Shown in pieces: positions 1 through 7,755 of a stretch of 33,247 bases of DNA. Location of the stretch: positions 1-33,247 of IMG/VR virus record IMGVR_UViG_3300045107_000843; one strand, 5' to 3'. Source of the stretch: a virus. The notes under the pieces are model-generated. The model was not told the origin of the DNA, searched no databases, and saw only the letters and a list, made by a program, of their open reading frames with translations. The first letter of the stretch is position 1, and each line of letters opens with the position of its first letter. Position numbers and translations under genes: made by a program.

Positions 1-486
1 TTAATGTTGCGGATTATGCTTTTTCGCGCGCCGCCACTCCCACGGCGGCACCGGTTCCTTGTCGGACCACAGCCCCCGCCGCCCGGCGCGCGCTTGCGCC
101 TCAAGCTCGAGCAGCGCGCCATCCTTGCTGTACTGCCGATACACCCAGGCCATGCCGGTGCGCACCTGGTGCTGATCCACGTCTTCGCCCTGGCAGATCA
201 CGCGCGCCACAGTGCGCCCGTAGCGGTCCGTCTTCTCGGGGGTGACCTCAGCCATTCGGCCAAAGCACAAGGCCGCCAGCGACTGCCGGGCGCGCTCGCC
301 AAAGGCCTGCTTCTTCTCCGGCGCATCTATCCTGGCCAGGCGCACGCGGATCTGCTCACGGTCGCGCAGCACGGTCATGGTGTCGCCGTCAGCGATGCCC
401 ACTACCTTGGCCTCGAAGGCACCAGCCGCCAGCGGCAACGTCAACAACAGGGCTGTCACAACTTTTCTCATGCCTAATTCTCGCAT
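1..486 (-). CDS. Secreted thermonuclease (SNase-like, TNase domain)
   Basis: This is a staphylococcal-nuclease-fold endonuclease that cleaves DNA or RNA and is probably exported. The N-terminus (about residues 6-23) is a signal peptide, with RK, a Leu/Ala-rich core and an AGA-type cleavage site. The OB-fold follows. With numbering from the first Met, R49, D54, E57 (IRVRLARIDAPE) and R91 (DRYGR) match the catalytic Arg, metal-binding Asp, catalytic Glu and second Arg of the family. At 161 aa the gene is complete, with its stop codon at bases 1-3. The second ATG (position 471, Met6) may be the true start because the signal peptide begins there; neither start has a strong SD. It follows a strong terminator (501-543), so it may be expressed separately from the repeat protein upstream. 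A role in degrading host DNA after lysis or competing DNA is inference. Confidence 0.88.
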   Translation of the reverse strand: MRELGMRKVVTALLLTLPLAAGAFEAKVVGIADGDTMTVLRDREQIRVRLARIDAPEKKQAFGERARQSLAALCFGRMAEVTPEKTDRYGRTVARVICQGEDVDQHQVRTGMAWVYRQYSKDGALLELEAQARAGRRGLWSDKEPVPPWEWRRAKKHNPQH

Positions 487-500
487 GGCGCTAGAAACGC

Positions 501-543
501 AAAAAGACCCCGACCACTCCGCGCGATTGCGGAGCGGCCGGGG
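501..543 (-). terminator. Rho-independent terminator
   Basis: The stem pairs CCCCG and CTCCGC (508-522) with GCGGAG and CGGGG (529-543). On the minus strand it is followed by five T residues (505-501). It lies between the repeat protein and the nuclease. Confidence 0.8.
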
Positions 544-563
544 CCAGTTTGAAGCGGGAACGC

Positions 564-1691
564 CTAGAAGGTCTTTACCAGCATCTGCGCGACATCCGCC
601 CAGTGCCCGGTCTCCATGTCCACCTCGCAGCGGATCCGGTAGCGAACGCCGGAGACGCCGCCGATGACCCGCTGCATGACCTTCGTGCCGGAAATCACCG
701 GCGCGCCGTCAAGCATCGCCTCGGGATTGTCATCGGTGTCGTAAGCGGTGATGCTGACGGTAGCGCCTGTTACGGTGGTGCCGAAGCGCTTAAAGTCGAA
801 GGTGAGCGCGTCGATTATCTCGGCGGGGTCTTTTTGCGGGAAGGTCGCAACGGGCATGGTCGGGCTCGGAGTGGCGATGTGGACGAAATATCGGATCGGA
901 ACGACGGCGGCGTAGGCGCGCCAGGCCACGACCACATACCAGTTGCGGTCAGGCGTGGTCGGGGTAACGTAACCTGCAGCTGTGGCCGTTTCGACAGCGT
1001 TGGCAACTGCCGTTGCCACGAGGTTGTACACGGCAGTGACGCTGGGCGCATCGCCGGCCGCCGCAGCGTCAATGACCGCTGCCGACAAGACGCCGGTAGC
1101 CGCCGCAGTATCGAGCGCGCTGGCGACTTCTGCTGCGATAACTGCCAGGGCCAAGGAAGCGCCAGCGCTATCGGTTGCGGACGCAGCCTCAACGACGGCG
1201 ACCGATCTTGCCAAGGCGCCGGTACCGGCATCCGCCGCGCTGGCGGCTTCCGTGACGCTGGCGACGGTGAGGCCACCGGTAGAACTCGTGTCCGTCGCCG
1301 TTGCCGCTTCCGTGGCCCCGGCGCCAAAGCTGCCGCCGGCCGTCCAAGTATCCGCAGCCGCGGCGACCGCACTGCCGCTGACTACGAAGACCGCAGCGCC
1401 GGACGACACATCGGCGGCTGCCGCAGCGGCGACCCCTTGCGCGGCCAGGCTTGCAATCGCGCTCGGCGCATCGAAGGCTGCGCCAGTTGCCGTGCCTTGA
1501 ACTGCGAAGGCTGCCGCAGCTATTGGCGAATCAGCGGCAGCCGCCGCCTCCGTCAGTACGGCAACGCTGATCGCCGCGTTGGCGCTCGCGTCGGCGGCGC
1601 TGGCCGCCTCGGTTGCGCTGACGTTGTAGACCGTCCCGGTATCGTCTGCACTGCCTGTTGGGCCGCCAGAGGTGGGGAAGAAGCCTGACAT
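564..1691 (-). CDS. Repeat-rich putative virion or surface protein
   Basis: The protein has 375 aa. Residues 23-242 are eleven consecutive Ala-rich repeats of exactly 20 residues, with a consensus near x4-(T/V)-E-A-A-S-A-A-D-(S/T)-x7; the Asp is at repeat position 12 in nearly every unit. The C-terminal 130 residues are different: a Trp/Tyr-rich strand segment (DRNWYVVVAWRAYAAV), then a compact beta-rich domain ending ...GHWADVAQMLVKTF. That domain resembles small phage structural domains with a GG-x-GVRYRIRCEVDM-type strand. It starts just upstream of the exported protein's stop region. The repeats suggest a long, flexible or coiled appendage, and fibre or adhesin is a guess. No catalytic motif is visible. 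The family is not recognised by name. Confidence 0.75.
   Translation of the reverse strand: MSGFFPTSGGPTGSADDTGTVYNVSATEAASAADASANAAISVAVLTEAAAAADSPIAAAAFAVQGTATGAAFDAPSAIASLAAQGVAAAAAADVSSGAAVFVVSGSAVAAAADTWTAGGSFGAGATEAATATDTSSTGGLTVASVTEAASAADAGTGALARSVAVVEAASATDSAGASLALAVIAAEVASALDTAAATGVLSAAVIDAAAAGDAPSVTAVYNLVATAVANAVETATAAGYVTPTTPDRNWYVVVAWRAYAAVVPIRYFVHIATPSPTMPVATFPQKDPAEIIDALTFDFKRFGTTVTGATVSITAYDTDDNPEAMLDGAPVISGTKVMQRVIGGVSGVRYRIRCEVDMETGHWADVAQMLVKTF
966..1625 (-). repeat. Eleven in-frame 60-bp (20-residue) coding repeats
   Basis: Codons 23-242 of the 564-1691 gene form eleven units of exactly 60 bp with diverged DNA but a conserved E-A-A-x-A-x-D core. Units have the same length with no indels, so the period is under selection at the protein level. 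Confidence 0.85.
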
Positions 1692-1692
1692 A

Positions 1693-2442
1693 TCAGGTCA
1701 CCGTGATCGCGCCGTAGGTCGGCAGCAGCGGCAGGCCGCGCGCCTCCGTATCCGGGCTGCTGGTGCCGCTGGGGTAGGTCACGTTGTCGTAGATGGGGTT
1801 GCTGATATCCGGGTTGCAGCTGTTGGCCTGGCCGATCTGGCCGCCCAGGTACTTCAGGTAGCAGGGGTACGAGGGCGAGGTGAGCGTGACCTGAATCTGC
1901 CCGCTGACGATGGCCGCCGCACAGGCGATGCTGGTGCCGGAGAAGTCGGCCGCGGTGTTGCAGAGGAAGCCGCTCGGCGCGCCGCCGCTGGGCGTGGAGA
2001 TCGCATTCCCACCCTCGTGCACGACCGCCAGCGTGACCACGTTGCCCACGCGCGAGACCGGCGTCTGGTTGATGGTCGGGCCGCGTCCGCTGAAGGGCGC
2101 GCCGCTGGGCCCGTTAGCGCTGGCGCCAAGGAATTTCAGTGCGGACTGGATGCAGCGCATCATGCTGCGCCGCTGTTGGCCGCTGGTGTCATCGAAATGG
2201 AGCGCATCGCCGCTGGCGCGCGGAAGGTCGATGGTGGTCCAGCCCACCTGAACGTTCGGCCAGCTATTGCTGGCGGCGTACACCTCCAGGTTGCGCTCGG
2301 CCGCGCGGATGTTCTCGAGGTTGCCGTCCTTGTCGAAGCACTCGACCACGTAGCGTCCTTCGGCGTGCGCCTGCTCGACTGCACCGCCGGCAGCGGCGAC
2401 CACGGCAGCCGCCACGGCGGCAGCGATTACTTTTTCTTTCAT
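1693..2442 (-). CDS. Exported protein of unknown function
   Basis: The 249-aa protein begins with an Ala/Val-rich hydrophobic segment (residues about 5-27, MKEKVIAAAVAAAV...AHA) that looks like a signal peptide. Next comes RYVVECFDKDGNL, a motif that recurs at the N-terminus of small phage structural proteins of the T7-like ECFDKDG type. The rest is Gly/Ser/Pro-rich with about eight Cys, which suggests disulfides or metal binding. The start is supported by AAGGGGA six bases before ATG. A terminator lies upstream (2470-2494), and the repeat protein begins one base after its stop. It may be a virion or surface-exposed protein. The signal-like N-terminus on a structural-type motif is unusual, and I do not assign a function. 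Confidence 0.7.
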   Translation of the reverse strand: MKEKVIAAAVAAAVVAAAGGAVEQAHAEGRYVVECFDKDGNLENIRAAERNLEVYAASNSWPNVQVGWTTIDLPRASGDALHFDDTSGQQRRSMMRCIQSALKFLGASANGPSGAPFSGRGPTINQTPVSRVGNVVTLAVVHEGGNAISTPSGGAPSGFLCNTAADFSGTSIACAAAIVSGQIQVTLTSPSYPCYLKYLGGQIGQANSCNPDISNPIYDNVTYPSGTSSPDTEARGLPLLPTYGAITVT

Positions 2443-2469
2443 GGAAATTCCCCTTTGGGACTGAGAAAA

Positions 2470-2494
2470 GAAAAAGGCCCGGGGTTACCGGGCC
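2470..2494 (-). terminator. Rho-independent terminator after the spanin genes
   Basis: A 7-bp perfect stem, GGCCCGG (2476-2482) with CCGGGCC (2488-2494), is followed on the minus strand by TTTTTCTTTT. It is placed 30 bp after the outer spanin gene and before the SD of the 2442 gene. Confidence 0.8.
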
Positions 2495-2523
2495 TCTAGT
2501 GAGGTAGGAAAGACGCGGGCGCG

Positions 2524-2859
2524 TCAGGGGTTGGGCTTGGCTTCGTCCCAGCAGCCGGCGGTCGCGGCGTTGAGCTTGGTGCCGTAGGTTTCCCAGGCGG
2601 CGCGGTCGCTTTTGAGCGCGGAGAGGGCGTAATCGATGCCGGTACCGGGCGGCAGGGAGCCGTACTTGTTGACCGGCTTATCGGGGCGCGCGCCGGCGGC
2701 GCACTTCACCGGCACTTGCACCTTGACCTCGACGGTGCGGACGGCAGGCGTCGGCGTTCCGCAGCCGGTCAGTGCCATGCCGGTAAACGCAACCGAGCAG
2801 GCGACTTTCGTTATCCGGGAAAACACCGCCGGAGAATTTCGTTTTGAACTATCGACCAT
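2524..2859 (-). CDS. Outer spanin lipoprotein (Rz1-like)
   Basis: This is the outer-membrane half of the spanin complex that fuses inner and outer membranes in the last step of lysis. Translation from the ATG at 2859 gives 111 aa with a signal peptide and a lipobox, ALTGC, so Cys33 is the predicted lipidated residue. A Pro/Val-rich periplasmic stretch follows (TPAVRTVEVKVQVPVKC). The start overlaps the last 11 bases of the inner spanin gene in another frame, and GGAGG lies six bases upstream of the ATG. Overlapping i-spanin/o-spanin pairs are the known arrangement. The open frame extends upstream to 3078, but that part is the shadow of the i-spanin gene. Confidence 0.85.
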   Translation of the reverse strand: MVDSSKRNSPAVFSRITKVACSVAFTGMALTGCGTPTPAVRTVEVKVQVPVKCAAGARPDKPVNKYGSLPPGTGIDYALSALKSDRAAWETYGTKLNAATAGCWDEAKPNP

Positions 2860-3301
2860 TGTCAGCCTCCACCATCGCGCGCGCGGCGGTGCAATCGTCC
2901 ATGGCCGCCGGCCGCTGATAGGCATCCGCCTTTGCCTTCTCAGTGGTGAGGCGGTCAATGACCGGTTTGGCTTTCTCGGTGGCGGCCTGGCTCGTTTCCA
3001 CGCGCTTTTTACCTTCGGCGGCAGTCGCCTCGATGGAAGCGTTTTGCTTGGTGATTGCGGCTTCCAGCGTCGTGGCATTGGCCTGGCTGGTCTTCAGGTC
3101 GCTTTTGAGGCGCTCGATCTCTGCGTCTTTGGCGGCCAGAGCTGCGGCGTCCTTACCCTTTTGCCAGTGCGCGCCGCCCAGAAGCAGCAGCCCGGCCAGC
3201 ACGGCTACGCCGATGGCTTTCCAGGCCCAGGGCGGAACCTTGGCCAGGAAGCCGAGCACACCCCCGAAGAAGGCGCGCGCGGCGAGCAGGAAGGCGATCA
3301 T
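2849..3301 (-). CDS. Inner spanin (Rz-like)
   Basis: The 150-aa type II membrane protein has one transmembrane segment at about residues 25-44 (WKAIGVAVLAGLLLLGGAHW). A long heptad-like Ala/Lys/Glu coiled coil follows in the periplasm (about 50-130). This is the i-spanin pattern; it would pair with the overlapping outer lipoprotein. The ATG at 3301 overlaps the stop of the upstream small membrane protein (ATGA), which supports this start over the GTG at 3310. The rather Phe-rich extra N-terminus (FLLAARAFFGGVLGFLA) could form a second membrane-associated helix. Confidence 0.85.
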   Translation of the reverse strand: MIAFLLAARAFFGGVLGFLAKVPPWAWKAIGVAVLAGLLLLGGAHWQKGKDAAALAAKDAEIERLKSDLKTSQANATTLEAAITKQNASIEATAAEGKKRVETSQAATEKAKPVIDRLTTEKAKADAYQRPAAMDDCTAARAMVEADNGR

Positions 3302-3471
3302 GGAAGCCACCGATCAGCCGCAAATGCCAGGGCGCCGCAGACGATGCCGGCACCCCAGAACTTCAGCAAGTAGACACCGCCACGGCCCTCGGGGTCGGCG
3401 CAGGCGAGTACGCCAAGGGCGAGGCATACGACGGCCAAGAAGATGAACAGGCAGACGATGACGGTTTTCAC
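3298..3471 (-). CDS. Small two-helix membrane protein of the lysis cassette
   Basis: This 57-aa protein was read directly from the sequence. It starts at a GTG (3471) that overlaps the upstream TGA (GTGA), with GAGGAG eight bases upstream, and ends by ATGA overlap with the i-spanin start. It has two hydrophobic helices, about residues 3-24 (TVIVCLFIFLAVVCLALGVL) and 33-52 (VYLLKFWGAGIVCGALAFAA), separated by a charged DPEGRGG turn. Size, topology and its place between endolysin and spanins fit a small holin or antiholin, but no family was recognised, so function is inferred from context only. Confidence 0.72.
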   Translation of the reverse strand: MKTVIVCLFIFLAVVCLALGVLACADPEGRGGVYLLKFWGAGIVCGALAFAADRWLP

Positions 3472-3851
3472 GATGACAACTCCTCTTCATTGCCGGGGAA
3501 TGGCGGCAAGTCCACTACCCGGCCAGCAAGGGCGTGCGTGCAGTCGCTGAGAAATTGAATGCGGCCGTCGGTAACGAATGAATGGCAGCAGGTATCGGCT
3601 GCTTCAAACTGCGGCGCGGGCTTAGGGAAGCCAGCCGCACACCATGCGTCGTAGCTGGTCTGCCCGGACAGCGTGAAATCTCTGCCGCGAACAAGGATTG
3701 ACGGACTAAAGGTCGGGCAGTCCGGCTTGCCGTTGTATTCCCAACGGGGTTTGCCTTCGACCTTGACGGCGTGCGCCTCATCGCAGCCAGGGCACCAGAA
3801 TGCCAACTGGCCGCCCTGTTGATTGCGCAGGAATTTTCCGATCGCGCCCAT
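3468..3851 (-). CDS. DUF6527 family phage protein (zinc-binding)
   Basis: The 127-aa protein starts at the ATG overlapping the endolysin stop (TAATG). Features are WCPGCDEAH near the N-terminus, a DCPTFSPSILVRG segment, CCHSFVTDGRIQFLSDCTH in the middle, and a C-terminal DLPPFP. This pattern belongs to the DUF6527 family, found in phage lysis regions and often mislabelled 'ammonia monooxygenase'. The Cys/His pairs suggest a structural zinc site. The molecular role is unknown. Its place between endolysin and membrane/spanin genes suggests a link to lysis or the envelope. Confidence 0.8.
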   Translation of the reverse strand: MGAIGKFLRNQQGGQLAFWCPGCDEAHAVKVEGKPRWEYNGKPDCPTFSPSILVRGRDFTLSGQTSYDAWCAAGFPKPAPQFEAADTCCHSFVTDGRIQFLSDCTHALAGRVVDLPPFPGNEEELSS

Positions 3852-4405
3852 TACACCCCCAAGACCTTGCGCGCCTGGTTCCAGATCGCCACGCGCTCGG
3901 CATAGCCGTTGGTATCTCCGATCGGCGCAGTTTTGCGCCCCCGGTTGACCATGTCGCAGACCCCGTCGAAGTCGCCTGCATCCGCCCACACGTTGATCCC
4001 GTGCGACTGCCAAAACCAGCAGGCGGAGCGTGCGGCGTTGCTGGGCTCTTCGAGCAAGCCCGGTTGGTTCTCGCAGTCAATGCCCAGGGCGGCGGCAGCC
4101 GCGTGATAGTTGGCGCGGCCGGTAACTTGGATCAGGCCGCGCCCCATGAATCGCTTGCCGTCGCCGGGCTGGAGGTTGCCCAGATCCCGGCGCCCCTCGT
4201 AGCCGACCTGTGCGGGTGTCGGCCCCCACAGCTCGCGGGTGTATTGCAGGCGCCCCGACTCGTGCCCAACCTGTGAGAGGAACGCCGCCTGGCGAACAGG
4301 CGTGTCGATCGCGTAGAGCGCCATCGCCGCAGTAAGCGGTTCGGCCCATCTCTGGGCGAGCGCCACCGCGCAGCCCATGATGCTGCGGAGTTGTTCCGAA
4401 TCCAC
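3851..4405 (-). CDS. Endolysin, glycoside hydrolase family 19 (chitinase-like lysozyme)
   Basis: This muralytic enzyme would cut the glycan strands of peptidoglycan at the end of infection. The 184 aa carry the GH19 signature: AFLSQVGHESGRL with the putative catalytic Glu49, a second acidic residue near Glu58, YEGRRDLGN, and the RFMGRGLIQVTGRANY block. No signal peptide or transmembrane anchor is seen, so it should need a holin for release. The start is a GTG at 4405 with AGGAG five bases upstream. It is the first gene after the plus-strand methyltransferase insertion. Late transcription would have to cross that gene antisense to reach it. Confidence 0.92.
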   Translation of the reverse strand: MDSEQLRSIMGCAVALAQRWAEPLTAAMALYAIDTPVRQAAFLSQVGHESGRLQYTRELWGPTPAQVGYEGRRDLGNLQPGDGKRFMGRGLIQVTGRANYHAAAAALGIDCENQPGLLEEPSNAARSACWFWQSHGINVWADAGDFDGVCDMVNRGRKTAPIGDTNGYAERVAIWNQARKVLGV

Positions 4406-4453
4406 GCTTGCTCCTATTCGCGCGCCGACTGGCGCCGAGTTGTCCGCTGATGA

Positions 4454-4464
4454 GGTGCTACACT
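4454..4464 (+). promoter_or_regulatory. Possible extended -10 promoter for the methyltransferase
   Basis: TGCTACACT (TG at 4456-4457, -10 hexamer TACACT at 4459-4464) lies about 27 bases before the methyltransferase ATG. No good -35 is seen at the right spacing, so this would be an extended -10 type. An own promoter is expected for a gene facing the late operon. Confidence 0.35.
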
Positions 4465-4490
4465 TCTGTTACAAATCAAACAGATGACCC

Positions 4491-5318
4491 ATGCTCAAAA
4501 GAACTATTAAGGGCGCGCTGCATACCCTGGGGCTGGATGTTGTGCGGTGGGTTCCGCCATTGCCACCGCCCGCTCAACGCCTGCACCCTAAAGTGCTGAC
4601 GCACCGCCAGCTGATTGACCTCATCCGCGACCTGTCCTACTGGCAGGACAAGATCAAGGTCTACGAGCACTTCACTGCGGCGTCCGCTCAGGGCTCGTGG
4701 CTCGACCTGCGCGATGGAGCGCCGCGACGTGCGGCAGAGCCTGCGCTGCTGGCTCACGAGGGGAAAATTCACTACGGCTGCGGCAATACCTACTTGCCGG
4801 GCTGGCTCAACATTGACCTGACGTCAATGGAGCAAATCGAGAAAGAGCGCCAACAGGCAAAAGCCGCGCAGCCCGATATCGAGTTTCCGAACTACGCTTT
4901 CGTCAACCTGCTGGAGCGTCACCCTTTTTCGGACAATTCAGTCAGATTCGGTTTTTCCGAAGACATGATTGAGCACCTAACGCAAGGGCAATCGATTTTT
5001 GCTCTAAGCGAGATGTACCGGACACTCACGCCCGGCGGCATCCTGCGCCTCACCTTCCCATGCCTGGAGGGTGTTCTGGCCAAGCACTACACGCCGCCGA
5101 CCTCGGAGCGCGTCATGCAAGGCGAGTTCGAGGCCTATGAATTCTGGGATCACATCCACTTTTATTCCAAAGAGGAACTGCGCCTGGTTGCCGAGCACCT
5201 CGGTTTCCGGGACATGCGCTTCGTGGATTTTCATCAGTCCGAGTTTGCCGAGTTGCGCGGCCTCGAGACGCGCAGCGAGCAAGTCGGGCTGAACTTGTAC
5301 GTGGAGATGACGAAGTAG
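4491..5318 (+). CDS. Class I SAM-dependent methyltransferase (moron)
   Basis: The 275-aa protein has a SAM-binding motif I (KIHYGCGNTYLPGWLNIDL, residues about 92-110), a motif resembling SEDMIEHL, and a GGILRLTFP strand. This is the pattern of the COG4627-type methyltransferases common in cell-surface glycan clusters. Its substrate cannot be read from sequence. It is transcribed against the late operon, with 85 bp separating it from the divergent endolysin start and only 2 bp from the convergent stop of the membrane protein. Parts of its 3' half are visibly AT-richer than neighbours. These are marks of an independently acquired cargo gene, perhaps altering the host surface; that role is inference. 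The SD before ATG is weak. Confidence 0.85.
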   Translation: MLKRTIKGALHTLGLDVVRWVPPLPPPAQRLHPKVLTHRQLIDLIRDLSYWQDKIKVYEHFTAASAQGSWLDLRDGAPRRAAEPALLAHEGKIHYGCGNTYLPGWLNIDLTSMEQIEKERQQAKAAQPDIEFPNYAFVNLLERHPFSDNSVRFGFSEDMIEHLTQGQSIFALSEMYRTLTPGGILRLTFPCLEGVLAKHYTPPTSERVMQGEFEAYEFWDHIHFYSKEELRLVAEHLGFRDMRFVDFHQSEFAELRGLETRSEQVGLNLYVEMTK

Positions 5319-5320
5319 AG

Positions 5321-5764
5321 CTACGGGAGCGCCTGCTTCACGTTCTTGGCTGCTTCTGCGGCGTCTGCTGCGACTTCGGTGATGTCGGCATCGGCGCGCT
5401 TGTTGATGTAGTTGAAGGTCCACCGCACCAGCGCCCAGGCGGGCAGGCCGGCCGCGAAGGCAATGGCGACGATGGCCATGAGGCCAAAGTAGTCGAGCTC
5501 GCCAGCGGCGCTCACGGCCCAGCCGCCAATGCCGAAGTACTTGACCAGCCAGGAGCCGCCGCACATCGACCCAACCACGGTGGAGACCAAGCCCACCGCC
5601 CATTCCTTCGGGCTGCGCGGCGTCATCGTGCACATCACCACCAAGGAAGCCAGGCCCGCGCCAATCGCCCCCATGCCGGCGAGCCAGCCGATCATCTTGA
5701 AGCTCGCCACGCCGGCCAGCCCCGCCGCCGCGCCCGCGGCCTCCACTGCAGATTGTTCGCTCAC
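5321..5764 (-). CDS. Membrane protein, holin candidate
   Basis: The 147-aa protein has three clear transmembrane segments, about residues 22-46, 54-84 and 92-118, with a charged C-terminal tail (NKRADADITEVAADAAEAAKNVKQ). Three membrane spans, a polar C-terminus and a place just before the endolysin fit a class I-like holin, but no specific family is recognised. The start is a GTG at 5764 with AGAGGA six bases upstream. The 57-aa membrane protein at 3298 is a competing holin candidate; one could be the antiholin. Confidence 0.7.
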   Translation of the reverse strand: MSEQSAVEAAGAAAGLAGVASFKMIGWLAGMGAIGAGLASLVVMCTMTPRSPKEWAVGLVSTVVGSMCGGSWLVKYFGIGGWAVSAAGELDYFGLMAIVAIAFAAGLPAWALVRWTFNYINKRADADITEVAADAAEAAKNVKQALP

Positions 5765-5777
5765 AAGTTTTCCTCTG

Positions 5778-5799
5778 AAAAGTGCCGCCCTTTCGCGGC
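5778..5799 (-). terminator. Weak hairpin and U-tract before the membrane protein
   Basis: The stem is GCCGC (5784-5788) with GCGGC (5795-5799). On the minus strand it is followed by ACTTTTC and then the SD AGAGGA. A short stem and broken U-tract make it a weak terminator. Confidence 0.4.
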
Positions 5800-5822
5800 G
5801 TTAAACGCGGGGTGCGATCGGA

Positions 5823-6260
5823 TTACGTGCCGGCGGGGAAGGTGGGTCGCGTCGGCATCGTGCCCGTGCCGGATGCGATGATCTCGCGCAGGTTGGCGCG
5901 GTATGCTTTCCAGGCGCTGGGCACCTCCTCGCCCACCTCGAAGCAGCGGAGCACCGTGGTGTCGGACTTGGACAGCGCCTGGCGTGCCTGGTCCTGCAAC
6001 TCGGCCGAGGCCTCGGCGGCAGCTGCGGCGACGTTCAGCGCGGCTACCTCGTCCGCTGTCAGTTCAACGGAGCCGGGTGGCAAAAGGGCCAAGGAACGAT
6101 TCGCGCCGGGCGCGTAGGTGTAGGTCGGATTGCCTGAATCATCGACCACAGGCGCGCCATCCGCGTCGAGCACCGCGGTCGCAATCATGCATTCCCCTGC
6201 AGCGATGTCCTCCGCCGAAAGGAAATGCAGGTTGTTCTGCTGGTCTTTGAAATATGCCAT
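5823..6260 (-). CDS. Tail fibre assembly chaperone
   Basis: The 145-aa protein starts MAYFKDQQNNLHFLSAEDIAAG, typical of the small proteins encoded after tail fibres. It ends with a Phage_tail_APC/XkdW-like C-terminal region, with DTTVLRCFEVGEEVPSAW and KAYRANLREII. These proteins help fold or attach fibres. A perfect AGGAGG-type SD precedes the ATG. It directly follows the tail fibre gene (9 bp apart). Confidence 0.82.
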   Translation of the reverse strand: MAYFKDQQNNLHFLSAEDIAAGECMIATAVLDADGAPVVDDSGNPTYTYAPGANRSLALLPPGSVELTADEVAALNVAAAAAEASAELQDQARQALSKSDTTVLRCFEVGEEVPSAWKAYRANLREIIASGTGTMPTRPTFPAGT

Positions 6261-6268
6261 GCTTCCTC

Positions 6269-7738
6269 CTAGCGAAGTTCCTGGCTGAGGGAGCCATTAC
6301 CGTTACTGATGCTCGGCACGTAACTCGCGCCGGGCGGAATGATCACCACACCATTGCCGCTGCCGGTCGTGGTGGCGTTACCGGCGGAACAAACCGTAAT
6401 TGCAGTGCCGTTGATGGTGACCACGAAAGAGCCCACGGCCGAGCCGTTGCTGCTTATTGAACAGGCAGCCATGATCGGCTTGCCCGTGGTGTTGTAGTAC
6501 GTCGTGCCGTTCGTGCGCGAAACGGCCTGCCAGGTTTGGCCATAGCCCAGGCTGGAAAGGGCAGTCAAGGCTTGGCCGCCAGTGCCCTGCACGACCGTTG
6601 GCGCGCTTGCCCAGGTACCAGCGGTGGCTTCTGTGATATCGATGAAGCCGCGCACGCGGAAAGGGCTGTTCGCCGAAACCGATGACGCTGAGTAGATTAC
6701 GCCGGCGGAGTTTGAGCTACCGCTGATCGTGGTCGGGCTGATCAGCGTGGTTTCGTCCAGATTCAGCCCCCCCGCGATGTTGGCGATACACAGTACGGGA
6801 GTGCCACCGTTGTAAGCGTCGAGCAGGACCAGGCGCGCGGCCTGGCCGCTGACGGTGCCCAGCGTCGCGCCGCTTGGCACGTTGATGGAGAGGCTGCCCG
6901 GAGTCGCGGAAACCGGCGCGCCGTTGGTCAGAGTGGGATTGCGGAAGGCGAGCGGGGTGGTGCGGGTATGGGTAGCGGTGAGGGCGTTTGACGCAACCGA
7001 CGCGCCCACGGAATCGATATCAAGCTGCGTGGACGCGCTCGTTACTCCCGTCGCCGGGTTCAGCAGTACCCATTTGTCGGCAGTCGAGTCGTATTGCAGT
7101 TGCAGCCAGTGGCCCGCACCCGCAATGTCCCCGACGGCAAGCGCGGCCAGCGCGCCCTTGACCATGGTCTTCCCTGCGTACGTGGGGTTGGTGATAGTGC
7201 TTGCCGCCCCCGCGCGGACATATACGGGAACCCCCTGAAAGGCTGCATTGAGCGTCGGCAGCGTGATCGAGGCGGTAATGACATTGGCGCTACCGGCAGG
7301 TGCGGGGTCAATGTATTTGCCGAGGGCGCCGAGGAAGGACGCGAAGTCCAGCCAGTTCGCGGGCGAGCCCCCATCGGGATCGGTCGTGTTGTTGTCTGCC
7401 GTGCAGACCCAATATCCGGTGCCGGCCGAGTTGATGAGGATGGCGCCCTTGGCGTAGCCGCCGATCGCGGTGGCGAAGGTCGAGTCGTACGCGTAGACGG
7501 CGCCGGCCTGGAGGGCTTGCAACTGGGCCGTGACGGCGTACAGCAAACCATTGAAGTCCGCACCGAATGGCGGCGAGCCGCCGGCCGAGATCGGCGTCAT
7601 GGTGATGGCGGGGAACCCGGTATCGTAAGCCGCATTCGCCGCCGAAGGAGCAGCTGAATGGAGGTCGGGAACCGTGTTCTTCGTCCCGGCGGAGGCGAAC
7701 AGCACCTTGATGCGCGCGGCGAGGGCTGCGAGCTGCAT
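6269..7738 (-). CDS. Tail fibre protein
   Basis: The 489-aa protein is rich in Gly, Ser, Thr and Ala. The N-terminal 140 residues carry the conserved virion-attachment module seen in many proteobacterial phage fibres: TKNTVPD, FPAITMTPISAGGSPPFGADFNG and IGGYAKGAILINSAGTGYW. The remainder is a low-complexity beta-rich shaft and a C-terminal tip ending in NGNGSLSQELR, expected to recognise the host. A terminator-like hairpin (7756-7777) sits just upstream, with GGAAG before the ATG. A chaperone gene follows. Confidence 0.88.
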   Translation of the reverse strand: MQLAALAARIKVLFASAGTKNTVPDLHSAAPSAANAAYDTGFPAITMTPISAGGSPPFGADFNGLLYAVTAQLQALQAGAVYAYDSTFATAIGGYAKGAILINSAGTGYWVCTADNNTTDPDGGSPANWLDFASFLGALGKYIDPAPAGSANVITASITLPTLNAAFQGVPVYVRAGAASTITNPTYAGKTMVKGALAALAVGDIAGAGHWLQLQYDSTADKWVLLNPATGVTSASTQLDIDSVGASVASNALTATHTRTTPLAFRNPTLTNGAPVSATPGSLSINVPSGATLGTVSGQAARLVLLDAYNGGTPVLCIANIAGGLNLDETTLISPTTISGSSNSAGVIYSASSVSANSPFRVRGFIDITEATAGTWASAPTVVQGTGGQALTALSSLGYGQTWQAVSRTNGTTYYNTTGKPIMAACSISSNGSAVGSFVVTINGTAITVCSAGNATTTGSGNGVVIIPPGASYVPSISNGNGSLSQELR

Positions 7739-7755
7739 GGACTTCCTTTCAAACG

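Noticed and set aside
966-1625. CRISPR-like or satellite repeat
   Set aside because: The 60-bp units are diverged coding repeats in frame, with no constant repeat and variable spacers.
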